In this document: positions 10,676 through 21,549 of the stretch, in pieces
Numbering within the stretch: the stretch's first letter is position 1
Layout: every line of letters starts with the position of its first letter
Origin: Laburnicola sp. R22_1
Taxonomy: Eukaryota; Ascomycota; Dothideomycetes; Pleosporales; Didymosphaeriaceae
Assembly: GCA_014281115.1 (NCBI GenBank)
Contig: JACONQ010000014.1
Location: 62,001-126,000 of the forward strand
Length of the DNA: 64,000 nucleotides
Direction: 5' to 3'
Made by a program: the position numbers and the translations under genes
The notes under the pieces: generated by a model
What the model was told of the DNA's origin: nothing
Database searches by the model: none
Seen by the model: only the letters and a program-made list of their open reading frames with translations

Positions 10676-13600
10676 CTACTTCTCCTTCCGCTTCACCCAT
10701 CCTTCTATCCTAATTGTCAGCTTGTTTAAGCTAACTAGCTGTTCAAGGGACTTATTCGGATTGCTCTTAGTTATCGCGTCGGCAGGGTTGTCGTCTCCAT
10801 TAATCCATCGGATCTCTGCGAGCTCGCGTCTCTCGTATGATTGGCGTAGAGCCATAATATCTATCATAAGTCTCTTCTCCTTTGTTGTACCAAGCTTAAC
10901 AAGGCACTCGTATAGCGAGTAGGAGTCTGTACAGACTACTATTAGCAATAGTTCTCCAAGATCAGATGCAAGTTGCGACGCAATCTTGCCAATTATCTAA
11001 CCTATATAGACACCTATATCTACGCCACTAACTATGCTATAGATCTCTAAAGCTAGCACGCTCCGTGTAATCCTTTTGCTCTTGGTTGAGCTCTAGTAGA
11101 GTAGGTTACTATAGATTTCGAACTTATTTTATACCGCAGGGTTGTCCTCTATTGTCTCATTTGCTAATACAATAATATATCCAATCTAGGAGCTATAATC
11201 TTTATTGTTTGCAAATAAGCCGTTAATAAAGATATACAGCTTTGCTGTTGCAAGGTGTAGCGGCACGTATTGTAGTCTACAGGTTAGGTTGTTAAGTTGC
11301 CACTTTAGTCGCTTGTTGAGATTCTTTACGTCCTCTTCTGTTAGATCCTGAGCTTGCGCGGCGCGAGATAGATCAAATGAAGCCTCTGGTTGGCAAATTG
11401 TCGCAATATAAGCTGCTCGAGCTCGTTGTTCTCTGTACGCCTGGCGGAAGTCACTGTGCGACAGGTCTACAAGCTGGATCTTCTTGCCCTGGTCCTTCTG
11501 TCTCATTTCTATCACTTTGTCTTTCTGTGTAATAATACAGCCATTGAATAGTAGTGGTAGGCTTTCAGAGAGAGCTTCCTTTGGTTTAGCCTTAATTTCT
11601 GCCTTTTGCAGTTCTGTATCTTCTTTTTTAGCAAACTGCTCATCTGCAAGAATCAAGGTATTGTCTGTCTGCATGCCAACAACTCCAAAAGGCTTTTCTG
11701 CTGTTAATAGCAGGCAGGGGTCGTACGTAGACGTCTCCATAGCTAACTGTTGGCGGTGGTGCTTGTGGTAAGTCGCCCACCAGTGTGTGCCTGCCTCTGG
11801 TATGCCGTATAGCGGTCGTTGTACCACCATAATTGTATTTGGCGGGTAGGTTAATTAAAGCTGACTAGGCAGTCGAGCGAGAATGAGACAGTTAAGATAT
11901 GTTGTTAACTGCGTATAGGCTTAAGTGACGTCGCGGAGGTATACTCTAATATCGTAGTAGATAGCCGTAGGTGCTAGAGCTAGAATAAGACGTTGACTAG
12001 ACTGTTAGATTGTGGGAGATTGCGTAAGGATAATCTCCTTTCCGTCGTCATTATACGCCTGTATTACTAGCCTAGATTTCTCAAAAGGGTTGTCTGTTGT
12101 CTTGCCTTTGACCTCATTAACTAGTCGCGATTTGAATACTCGGATCCCCTGGTGTTTGCCATCTGGATCGTACTGAGTAAACTCAAAGACTCCTCTTGCA
12201 ATTAGCCCATTGATTTCCTGCCTTTATGATGCCTCAAAAGGTGCTCCTGGTGTTGTAATCTTGCCTTCCTAGCGCAGTTTGCAAGAGAGCTCTCTATCCG
12301 CAACTTCCTTTGCGGTCATATAGGCTGTTGATTGAAGCTGCTCACCCTAATCCTCATTGTCTGTTTCGTCACCTGGGTATCTTGTTGGCTTGCGTCTTTG
12401 GCGACTGGGTCGAGCTTCTGCGGCTGGTTTCTCGCGCGGGGATTTGGGTGGCGTACCGCCAACAGGATCTGGCATTGTGGTATCTGGCAGTGTGGGATCT
12501 TGTGGCGTAGTCTCTTGCGGCTCCTTATAGTACGGTTTCACAACTGTTGAGCGGAACTGGGTTGATCCGCTTAGCAGCTCTACTATATAGGTCTCTCCCT
12601 GGGTTTTAAGCAGCGTATGTAGGCCTGTCCATCCTTTCTTCTCTCTGTATACTCGGACCTGGAAGCCAATAGGCAGTTTGACAGTAATCCGCGTATCTGG
12701 GCCATTCTGTATTGCAAGGGCGTCGTTGATTTGGCGCTGGGCGTGCAGTTTTCGCACTTTATCAGTCGCTAGTCTGATAGCTTTTGTACGTTTTTCAGTA
12801 GAGGGTGACGGAGGATCTGCGTCCGTCATCCTTGGGTAGGCGCCAAACACTAGCAGAGTGGGCACTAGTCCATCTGGTCCTGCTGAATTGTTGACAGCCT
12901 TCTGTGCCATTTGTAGTATGAGCTCCTTGCTTGGTCTCTTGTCCTGTACCTCAGCTTCTATAATCTTGTACGCGCGGCGCAGAGGGGCGTGGTATCGCTC
13001 TACTAAGCCAATGCTGTTGTAAGCTTCTACTGGCACTTCCTTTGTAATAATTGCCATCGATCTAGCGAGCTGCTGGAACTCCCGCGAAGCAAAGTTTGTA
13101 CCAGCGTCATGCACAATCTGATCTAGCGGGCCAAGATAGACGTTAATCTAGCAGATTCAGATCGTGTCCTATGCTGTAGCTGCAGACATATCAGGTAGGA
13201 ATTGTAAGGCACCAAATTGGGTAGCTTTATCAACTATCTAGAGGACTGGCTTGCCATTAATGTATAGTACGTCCACAACAATAGAAAAATTAAACTTATA
13301 GTCGTCTTTTAACGTAAATTTGAATCTTCTAGGTGACTTGGCATTCATCTAACAGTGGTGGCAATACCTTGTCAGGTGTTGCAGGATCTGCTGGTCTACC
13401 TCATAGCCAGCGCGCTGTAACAGCCGGAGCAGTCGGCGTACTGACGGGTGGCCGAATTGTTGGTGGAGGCGTCGTAGTTCAGTCTCTGTGAGGTGGCAAG
13501 TTGCTCGCGAACCGCGGTCTTCTGTCGCTGTCTAGTGACACCCTGCTAGCGATTCTTCCTGATCTAGAAGCATGTACGGGTGGCCCTATTTCCATACAAT

Positions 13601-13903
13601 AGGGACGAACTTAGAGTCGTTCTGGACAAGTACACTGCGGAGATTGTCAAGCTGTACCCCCATACGATTCATGTCCTGTACACAGTACAGGAAGGGCGTC
13701 TTTGTAGGAACAATATGGAAGGTAATATTACTAACTGGAGTTGGAACAACTATTACTCTAAGGGTTCTAGTGTCGCCTTTACTAAATCGAATTGTCTGAC
13801 TAGCTGCTGAGGTATCGATCTGTACGAGTGGCAGTTTCCTACACAGAGCTTCAACCTGGGGTTGGCTAGCAGTCAATATGCCAGAAGCTCTAGTATCTGG
13901 CAT
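10676..13903 (-). pseudogene. Copia pol remnant (PR-IN-RT-RNaseH)
   Basis: All readable blocks share one minus-strand frame. The protease begins at 13903 with MPDTRASGILTAS; the active-site Gly of D-T-G-A is replaced by Arg, a G-to-A type change. The integrase core at 13114-12347 has HDAGTNF and IGLVERYHAPLRRAY. The reverse transcriptase at 11830-11186 has RPLYGIPEAGTHW and MQTDNTLIL, where the usual second Asp of the polymerase box is Asn. RNase H at 10948-10676 includes CTDSYSLYECLVKLGTT and NPADAITK. Several catalytic residues are therefore lost in addition to the nonsense codons. A member of a fungal copia clade with a QTDD-like rather than YVDD-like box is likely, by inference. Confidence 0.85.
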
Positions 13904-13970
13904 AATCCCCTAAAAGACAGCGGATGAGTAGCAATCCTCAAACGTACAGTTGCGGCCTGTTGTCCATGCC

Positions 13971-15929
13971 TCATATCCTTCTATAAGCCTGTGAGACTAA
14001 TATCCTCCTGTAAGCCTGTGAGAGACTGATTGATCGTTTAATATTGACACAGTTTTTGGCGCCATCAATTGCACGCGGCCCTGCTAGGTAGCCCTTGCAG
14101 AAGAATTGCTCGCTATAGTCCGCCTCATCCTGTAGTAATCCGTCGATCAAGTTGGTGATCCCGCTTAGGTCGACAGTGGCGTTGCTATTATAGGCATTGC
14201 TGTCGGATATATCAAGGCCTTTGTAGTCAACTAGGAACTGCTGGATATTCTCTGTTGTACAGTCCATTGTTTGCTGTAGATGTTGAGCGTGCCTATTGTA
14301 TAATCTGCGCCTTTCCTCTAGTGTGTGCCTTGTAGAGAAGCAGTCAATCTTCCCACATACCTAGCATTGTTTTGCGTCCTACTAGAACCGCTAGGATCCT
14401 CTATAGCGGTCGCAGAATAACTAGTTTCCGCCTCTAGCGCGACTGTAACTGCCTTTATCGCGGCCGAAGCGGTAGCGGTTGCTGCCGCGGTTGTACGTCC
14501 GGTCCGTCCAGTACTACTGCGGATCCGGGCTGTTGTCTGTATAGTAGGCCTGGCGTTGTGCTTGTCTCTCTTTCTCCGCCGTAACAATTGCTGACCTAAT
14601 TTCCGCACAAAGTCCTTTATACGTAGACGCTAGTTTGTACAGAGCTATGCTACACTCCTTAACGCCACGGCAGGCTTGTATTACTGCGTTGCGGAGGCTT
14701 ATCTCTAAAGAATACTCCATAGTGTGCTCTGTTAGTCCATCCTGTATCTGTTGCAGCTTATCTGTAAGCTCTTAAAAGAGCTCTAGCATTGGCCTCTCTA
14801 GACTTTTCTATACAAGGTTAAGTAGAGAGGCTTCGTGCTAAAGGATAGTGTATTATTGCAGATCCTCCTCTGTCTTAAAGTGTTCCCTAACAGTCTTAAC
14901 AATTATAGCAAAATTAAAGCCTCTGCTGTGGATCTTACTCTAATAGAAAGCTTTAGCTTGTCCTTTAAGTAAGATAGGGTAGAGCCAGTGCATCTGTCCC
15001 TTAGAGATCTTAAACAACTCGCAGGTATTGTAAAAGGTCCTTAACTTGGCTGACAGAAAGTTATCCTTGTCGCCGCTGTATTTCATGTCCTCTGTATAGA
15101 CCTTAAGAAACCCTGTCTTTGTCTGAATTAGGATCCTTTCTAGATCTGGGGCTGTATATGGTATTGGTGGCAGTGCTAAGAAACCTCTATATGTAGATGG
15201 TGCTGGCAGATTCGTGTACGATAGAAACCGTACTTGTGGCTGCTGAGATTGCTGCTGCTGTACTTGCTGAGGCAGCTGCTAAGGCTCTGGCGGCGGCAAC
15301 AGTGACGGGTTACGATTCGGATAGGGCAACTTAGTTGTTCTAACTATTGTTGTATCGTCTTAGGGAGCTGTACTCTATATAGCTGGCTTCAGAGCTATAT
15401 TTGAAGCAATCTCCTCTAGATGGGTTCGCGTAATTTTGCCTGCCTGTATGATCTCCTCCTCTGTCTACTAATGTGGCTCGTCGTTGTTAAGTACGTCTTG
15501 AAGAGACTTGCCAATCAATTTCCTTATGCCGCTGTCAACCTATACGCCATTGTAGAGGAGGTAATCGCGCAGTGTACACCGAGCTTTCCTAGCTGGTATC
15601 TTAAAGGTTGCCTTTGTCTATCTATTAAAGTCTGTCTTGAAGGTTTCCTATAGTCTAATACCTCTATATTGAGAGCTTTTGTACAGTGAGACAGTGCTTA
15701 AGATGTATGCGTTAAGGATTGGCTCTGTGAGGTGTTCTAGGTTAGAGATGTCAATATCCTTGTCCCATCCGCGTAGGTCGATCTGAAACTCCTCTCGTAG
15801 TTTCTGGACTTTGGCAGGAACAAAGTTGTTGTTACTATACGCGGTTGATTGCGTAGGTTTGTCTTGGGTATCCCCTGGGTTTGCGGTGCCGAGAGAGCTG
15901 GTCTCTTTTCCAGACGCTGAAGCTGACAT
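13971..15929 (-). pseudogene. Copia gag remnant
   Basis: Starts at ATG 15929 (MSASASGKETSSLG..). Capsid-like sequence (REEFQIDLRGWDKDIDISNL) follows. A second readable block at 14720-14514 is in the same frame. Near 14330-14380 a zinc-knuckle-like motif reads C-[stop]-VCGKIDCFSTRHT, with the stop where Trp would be. MDCTTENIQQFLVDYKG at 14267 then leads to a 27-bp tandem duplication at 13973-14026. Stops are mostly TAG/TAA. The protein packaged the element RNA; it is not functional now. The downstream pol is in another frame, from either an old indel or a frameshift site. Confidence 0.75.
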
Positions 15930-16143
15930 GGTTGTCGCTATATGACGGTACTATAGGACAGTGAGACGAGTCTTCAAGTCCTGTATCGTAAGCGACGTTG
16001 TTGAGGCAAAACCAGTACGCTATGAGTCGATACTAGTAATTACCAGGCAAAAGCCAGTATGCTATAAGTCGATACTCGCAATCACCCTTCGAGCGCTAGT
16101 ACCTTGCTTGTCTGTGGCTAACGTGAGGTTAACCACTAATCAG

Positions 16144-16349
16144 TGTTGGTTCCACGTCGGGTCGTGTATACACGGTAAACAGGAATAAATAGATAGTCAA
16201 AGATTCTGGTTGTAAGTTGTTGTCCTATCCTCACCGTGGAGGTGAGGATAGGGCAGACCCCCTGTTAAACACTGGCCAAACAAGGAGGCAAGGCTAGGGG
16301 TAGAACCCCTGTAACAACGCTAGCTACTTGGGGAGAGCTACTGCCAACA
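16144..16349 (-). repeat. 5' LTR of nested copia element
   Basis: TGTTGGTTCC...GCCAACA, 206 bp, followed by the target duplication GAGCG. It contains a 12-bp-stem hairpin at 16224-16252 (stem CCTATCCTCACC, loop GTGGA). Confidence 0.92.
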
Positions 16350-16704
16350 GAGCGCAAATCGCGCAAAAGAAAGCGAATTCAGGAGGGCGGAGACCTATCA
16401 AAGGAAGAGGCAGAGGATTTAGTAGCCCAATTAGACGTTAGGGCGCAGGTAGAGGGGGAAACGCGTGAAGGTAGAGCGCGAGCAGGTGCAGGTAAGCAGC
16501 GCAAAAGGCACTGTAAGCGCTGCAGGGAGACAGGACACAATTCGCGCACGTGCGAAAAAGATAGAGTAGAGGTTAGCGATTAATTCTATATATTACGCAT
16601 TGCAGTAGGTTGTTGTAGTGTTGAGTAATTACGTGCAGAAGGCCTAAAAGCTCATTGGGGGTGGCCACTCGCCTAGCATGGCCACTCGCTTGACACTCAC
16701 GTTA

Positions 16705-16957
16705 CGTGTTTTTGAAAATACCTTAATGGCCTCTATGCTGATTGGTCTATCCAAGGCCTCCATGATGTTATTATGGGGTCTTATATCCATGGTACATGTT
16801 AGTCACGTGTAGTAGTCACGTGTATATAATATACTGAATTCCATCCTCCTGATTAATATTACTGTTCCACAACCACAAGGATTCCAAGCAAGTAGCAACC
16901 TCCTAAATATCGCCCCAAGTTGTTACAGATGTAAGGGACGGGCGTGTGTGATACATA
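16705..16957. other. Spacer between E4 and E5
   Basis: About 250 bp with no coding signal. Repeated TAGTCACGTGTA blocks occur near 16801-16822. It is probably host or older repeat DNA into which both elements inserted. Confidence 0.4.
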
Positions 16958-19091
16958 TCGTGTTTGATCACGTAATGCACGCTATCGCGTAATGCACGCG
17001 CCCCACCAAAATCGCGAAATATTCAACCCACCATAACTCCACCAATATGGCTCCAATCGACGAGGCTCTTGCGGCAATCAAATCGCTAAAACCAGGAGAA
17101 CATTTTACGTATACAGAAATCGCCAAAAGATTCAGGGTTAGCTAGTTAACTCTGTCGCGGCGCGCGCGTAGTAAAACCCTATCGATGGCGCGTAAGCTCG
17201 AAAATCAACAAATGCTCAACGCTACGCAGGAAGCAACGCTCGTACAGTATATTCAAGACCTCTTAGCGCGAGGGCTACCTCCTACAAGCTATATGATACG
17301 AAACTTCGCGTTAGAAATAGCTAGAAAATACGTTGGGACTTGCTAGCCGTCGCGCTTCATTAAGCGCCACAAACTCGACTTAATATCGCGATGGACATCC
17401 AGCATTGACGCCTCACGCCGCAGAGCTAATTCGGCCTTTAAGTACGCGCTGTACTTTAAGCTATTAGCTAAAAAAATCAAGCAATACAACGTTAACGCAC
17501 TCTATATTTACAATATAGATAAGAAGGGATTTCTTATTAGAATCCTCTCTAAATTAAAGCGCGTCTTTTCTCGCAAGCAATACAAGCGTGGGAAGTTCAA
17601 ATTAATGCTCCAGGACGGCAATCGCGAGTGGATAACTTCAATAGCCTATATTTGCGCCGACGGCTCTACCCTCACACCTGCCCTCATTTATCAGGCAGCC
17701 TCTGGCAACGTACAAGACACCTGGCTCCAGGATTTCAACCCTGAAATCCACAAGGCTTTTTTCTCCTCCTCGCCCTCAGGATGGACTAATAACGATATCG
17801 GGCTCAGCTGGCTCAAACAGGTGTTCAACCGCGAGACGAAAGCAAAGGCAAGGACGTCGTACCGCCTCTTGATCGTTGATGGGCATGGATCTCACGTAAC
17901 AAAGGATTTTATCGATTTCTGCGACGCCAATAAGATCCTGCTGGCAATATTTCCGCCTCACAGCACCCATACGCTCCAGCCGCTAGATGTGGGCGTCTTC
18001 AGGCCTCTCGCGAGCGCGTACAGCAACGGCCTCGCGAGCTTTATGGACGCCTGCCAGGGCCTCTCCAGCATTACAAAGAGGGACTTTTTCAGGATATTCT
18101 GGGCCGCCTGGGAGCGCGCGCTAACGTCAGCAACGGTCCTTAAGGCCTTTCAGGCTACTGGGATCGTGCCCTTAGATCCCGACAGGATCCTCAAGCGATT
18201 TGAAACTCGCGAGCCTGAGCGCCCCAGCTCAAGCGAGAGCAGCACGTCGGTCCTTAGCGCCAGCGACTGGCGTAAAATCGAGGGCTTATTACGTCAAGTT
18301 GTTGGAGATATTTACGAGTCTCAGGCTGCCAAACTCTCGCGTACGCTCCACTCGATTTTAGCGAAAAATTAGATCCTTAAGCACGAAAATACTTAGCTCA
18401 AAGAGACCCTCGTTAACAAGCGCAAGCGCCGCCAGCGGGGTAAGGCCCTGGCGCTTGAGACGCCGGAGGATTACAACGGTGGCGCGATTTTCTGGTCGCC
18501 AGCTAAGGTCCAGAGGGCTCGCGACTGGCAGGCACAAAAGGACGCGGAGGAGAAGGAGATACAGCTTCAAAAGGACATCCAGTCCCAGCTCAGAGAGCAG
18601 AGCAAGCTTGAAAAGCAAGCCCTCTTGCAACAGCGACGCCTTGAAAAGGCTCAGGCTCAAGCAGAGCGCGCTCGCGAGCGCGAGCTAAAGGCTATTGAAG
18701 CTTAAGAAAAGCGAGAGGCCCGCGCAATTGAAAAACAACTCCGCGATGAGCTCAAAGCTTCCTAAAAGGGTAATTAACATAGCCTTAAGCCTCCAGCAAA
18801 AAATCCAAAGGATATTGAGCTTGTACAGCCTGAGTTACAGCCTGTCAAAGTTGACGAGCCCGAGATGCCCGAGATCGCGCCCACGACGCGCCCACGTCAA
18901 ATACGCCTCCCAGAGCGCTACAGGTAGCCAATAGAAGGGCTATATTTGTTAAATAAGCTCTTCTGATTATTACTCTAGAAAATCCGATGATTTTACAATA
19001 TATACAAGCTGTACAGCTTCAAGTTGTGGATGGGCGGAAATTGCCGAAAACGTGCATTACGCGATAGCGTGCATTACGTGATCAAACACGA
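16958..19091 (+). mobile_element. E5: pogo-type element
   Basis: Perfect 41-bp TIRs at 16958-16998 and 19051-19091, with TA at 16956-16957 and 19092-19093. The TIR starts TCGTGTTTGATC and contains CGTAATGCACG at positions 14-24 and 31-41 (17-bp period). The motif is close to the CGTAATGCCCG of E3. Length is 2,134 bp, in line with E1 and E3. Confidence 0.95.
17047..18927 (+). pseudogene. E5 transposase with RIP-type stops
   Basis: One frame runs from ATG 17047 (MAPIDEALAAIKSLKPGEH) to TAG 18925. Internal stops fall at 17143, 17344, 18370, 18394, 18703, 18763 and 18775, all TAG/TAA. An N-terminal HTH is followed by a CENP-B-like domain (ATLVQYIQDLLARGLPPT). The DDE_1 blocks are IYNIDKKGFLIR (about 17510), LLIVDGHGSH (about 17870) and LQPLDVGVFRPL (about 17975). 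The catalytic region 17605-18369 is open for 255 codons. A Lys/Glu/Gln-rich coiled coil follows and the protein ends RPRQIRLPERYR. Catalytic Asp residues remain, so only nonsense codons inactivate it. Subfamily of E1 and E3. Confidence 0.9.
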
Positions 19092-19113
19092 TACATGTGA
19101 GATTGGTCCCTTA

Positions 19114-19237
19114 CCCTCAGTGCCCTCAGTCACTTATCGCTGATGGTACTGATGGTCCTTCTCACCTGACTAGCACCCTCAGTGCCTTCGGTTGCTTGGC
19201 GCTGATGGTACTGATGGTATGTCACGTGACTTCGGTG
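19114..19237. repeat. Imperfect 62-bp tandem duplication
   Basis: Two units, 19114-19175 and 19176-19237, share CCCTCAGTGCC at the start and GCTGATGGTACTGATGGT in the middle. No coding role is visible. Confidence 0.7.
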
Positions 19238-19317
19238 GTGCCGCCGAGTTGTCACCTCGCGGAGGTTCTCGTTTGGCCTCCACGTCTCATACATGTTCAG
19301 ATCCTAACACTAGGGTA

Positions 19318-20564
19318 CTAGTTAGGGCAGGGTCGCACGGACCTTGGGTATAGGTTGGGTTAAACCCCTACCCCTACCCAACCCCTACCCACCCCTGGGT
19401 ACCTCGAACCCATTTGCCAGTCTATTTTTAATACTATCTTATATCTTAGTATAATACTTTTTAGCTTTATTATTCTAACTAGAAGTCTTAGCTTTTTTTT
19501 AAGGTCTTTTTATTCTTTTTAAAGTTAGCTTACTTTTACTTTAGCTATTTTCTCTTTAAAGTAGACTATATATTATCTTTTACTAATTTAGTATACTAAT
19601 TACTATAATAAATATTTATTACCTACTCTTTAATAAGAGTAACTATATTATAGTATTTAATAAGTAATAAATATAACTTTAAGATTATCTTATTACTAAA
19701 ATAATTTATAAAGTCTAAAATATAAGTATTTTCTAAAGTTATTTTAAGTTTATCCTAATAGTTATAGATATAGTCTAATAACTTAGTTAAAGATTAATTT
19801 AGTTTCTACTTATACTTCTTAAGTAAGTTATAGGCTTATTAGTAATATTCTACTAGTAAACTAAAAGTATTAAGTATTTTATTCTATAACTTAGTCTAAG
19901 TTTTTACTAGTTTAGATCTTAACTTTAATAAGACTAAACTTCTATAACCTAGGTAGTATATATTACTTTTAAGATATAAGAAATAGTAAATTCTATCTTA
20001 GTTAGCTTATTATAAAAAAATATAGTAGATTACTTAAAATAATATTTATAATCTTATTTCTAGAAGTTAAAGTCCTACCTATTCTTTCTATAGTACTTAT
20101 ATAATAACTTTATACTAGATAAATAAAAAGCTAATACTATACAAAGTATTATATATATTATAATAGCTATTAGGGTTTCTATAATAGTACTATAGTTACC
20201 TTTATTATATACTTCTTTAATAGCTAAGATTTAAAGTAATTCTTTCTCTTTATACTTTTTCTTAAGCTACTTCTATGCCTTTTTAACTAATATAAAGCTA
20301 CTAGCTACTAAAAATATAGAAGTAGGCTATTATATTATATTAGACTTTTTATATACTATTTTAGAACTAACTAGCTTTATATATTTTATATTATTACTAA
20401 GTAGTATTAATAGGTAGCTTTCTAAATAACTTTAAGTATATTATTTAAAGTTTCTTATAGACTGGCAAATGGGTTTAGGGTACCCAGGAGTGAGTAGGGG
20501 TTGGGTAGAGGTAGGAATTTAACCCAACCTATATCTAAGGTCCGTGCGACCCTAACCTAACTAG
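19318..20564. mobile_element. RIPped element with 105-bp inverted repeats
   Basis: Inverted repeats at 19318-19422 and 20460-20564 begin CTAGTTAGG and run through TCGCACGGACCTT and an AACCCCTACCC-type tract to TTTGCCAGTC. There are about a dozen transition-type mismatches. TA flanks both ends (19316-19317 and 20565-20566). The 1.04-kb interior is extremely AT-rich with no readable protein. TIR length is unlike the pogo elements here. It could be a non-autonomous Tc1/mariner-type element or another TIR class; the target duplication is too short to decide. Confidence 0.7.
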
Positions 20565-21198
20565 TATCCTAGGTAGGGTACTATTATTTAATATAATTAA
20601 AATTATAATAAATAGTTAATTAAACCTAATTTTTCTTATTAGCGTTACTTTATAATAAATAGCTATAATTATTATATATATTAAAGTAGTAAAAACTATA
20701 TATTAAATAGTATTATAAATAGTTTTAAAATAGTAGGGTAGGGTTAGGGTCTTACGTAAGGTGGGTTGGATTAGGATAGAGTTATTACGTAAGGTGGGTT
20801 GGGTGAGATTGGGGTTAGATTATATAAGACCCTAACCCCAATCTAATCTATACTTATTTGCCAGCGTAATTAAAAAGTATCTAATAATTATTATTTACTA
20901 TTATTATATTAAAAAAGTTATCTTTACCTAGATTATTTTATTTTAGATAAGCTAGCTATATCTAGATCTAAGAATACTAAGAATATAAAAAAGAAGTTAT
21001 ATTTTTTATATATTTTTATATATTTTTATATATTTTTATATATTTTTATATATTTTTATATATTTATTATAACTCTAACCCTAAATTGTATTCTTTTTTA
21101 TATTCTATTATAATAACCCTAATCCCTAAAGCTATTATAACTCTAACTCTTAATTATATTTATTTTGTACTCTATTATACTTATAATATATTTCCTTC
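20565..21198. other. AT-rich DNA with relic repeats
   Basis: No genes. TTACGTAAGGTGGGTTGG occurs twice, near 20752 and 20785, 33 bp apart. A GATTGGGGTTA/TAACCCCAATC inverted pair lies at about 20808-20846. TTTGCCAG near 20861 recalls the inner end of the preceding element's TIR, so this may be a damaged second copy of that TIR. Degenerate CCCTAA-type motifs occur near 21070-21130. Confidence 0.5.
21007..21064. repeat. 10-bp AT minisatellite
   Basis: About six tandem copies of TATTTTTATA. Confidence 0.85.
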
Positions 21199-21490
21199 TG
21201 TCAAATATACGGGTATTCTTGATGAGTTGAGATGGAAAAGTGGTGGGTTGATTGATTGATTGTGTGTGTTCTGTCGGAGAAGCTCGGCTACCTCGAGAAG
21301 TAACTATCTAGTACTAAGCCGCACTAGTACTATTTAGACTAGTACAGGGGCAGTGTAAAACAGTAGTGCGCCAGCCTCCTTAGTGTATTTCACAGTGAAA
21401 TCACTGTGATTTACACTAATTACCACTGTAAGGGGCCATATGATCGTACACACCTACCCACTGGATTTCACAGTGACTGTCTATCTGACA
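21199..21490 (-). repeat. Copia array LTR 1 (left)
   Basis: TGTCAAATATAC...CTATCTGACA, preceded by target duplication CCTTC. It contains the dyad TTTCACAGTGAAATCACTGTGA near 21388-21411 and a second CACAGTGA near 21469. In minus orientation it is the 3' LTR of copy 1. Confidence 0.93.
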
Positions 21491-21549
21491 CACCCCTCAG
21501 CTTGGAACCATCTCAAGCTGGACCCAATTCTTCGCAGCCGTACTATAAC

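Larger units (their letters stand above)
10415..16349 (-). mobile_element. Ty1/copia retrotransposon nested in E4
   Basis: Complete element of 5.9 kb with 205/206-bp LTRs and a 5-bp target duplication GAGCG at 10410-10414 and 16350-16354. It reads on the minus strand: gag near 15929, then protease, integrase, reverse transcriptase and RNase H toward 10676. The domain order integrase before reverse transcriptase defines copia. The purine-rich minus-strand sequence CAAAGAAAAAGAC just inside the 3' LTR (about 10626-10638) could be the polypurine tract. The LTRs differ at only a few positions, so the insertion is recent, yet the coding part is riddled with stops. Confidence 0.93.
8792..16583 (+). 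pseudogene. E4 transposase, interrupted twice
   Basis: Pieces are 8792-8900, 9106-10414 and 16355-16583. The protein starts at ATG 8792 (MSQPPDLEQLSKEERIK). Removing the solo LTR and one target copy at 8901-9106 joins RAAT to IYNVSRTTLRRRR, the expected HTH sequence. CENP-B-like and DDE_1 domains follow: YNFDETGFTMG (about 9500), LLIIDGHESH (about 9830) and PLDVGCFAPLKRAY (about 9950). A one-base frameshift falls near 10057. After the copia element the frame resumes at KSRKRKRIQEGG and ends with the zinc knuckle CKRCRETGHNSRTC and TAA 16581. It is close in architecture to E2 and E7. Apart from the two insertions and the frameshift, little else is damaged. Confidence 0.9.
8712..16702 (+). mobile_element. 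E4: pogo-type element split by two LTR insertions
   Basis: TIRs at 8712-8762 and 16652-16702 (51 bp perfect, similarity continuing a few bases), with TA at 8710-8711 and 16703-16704. The TIR starts ACGTGAGTG and contains GCGAGTGGCCA at positions 14-24 and 31-41 (17-bp period). The element spans 7,991 bp. Subtracting the solo LTR, the copia element and their target duplications leaves about 1.85 kb, the size of E2 and E7. GC is normal, so RIP is weak. Confidence 0.95.
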
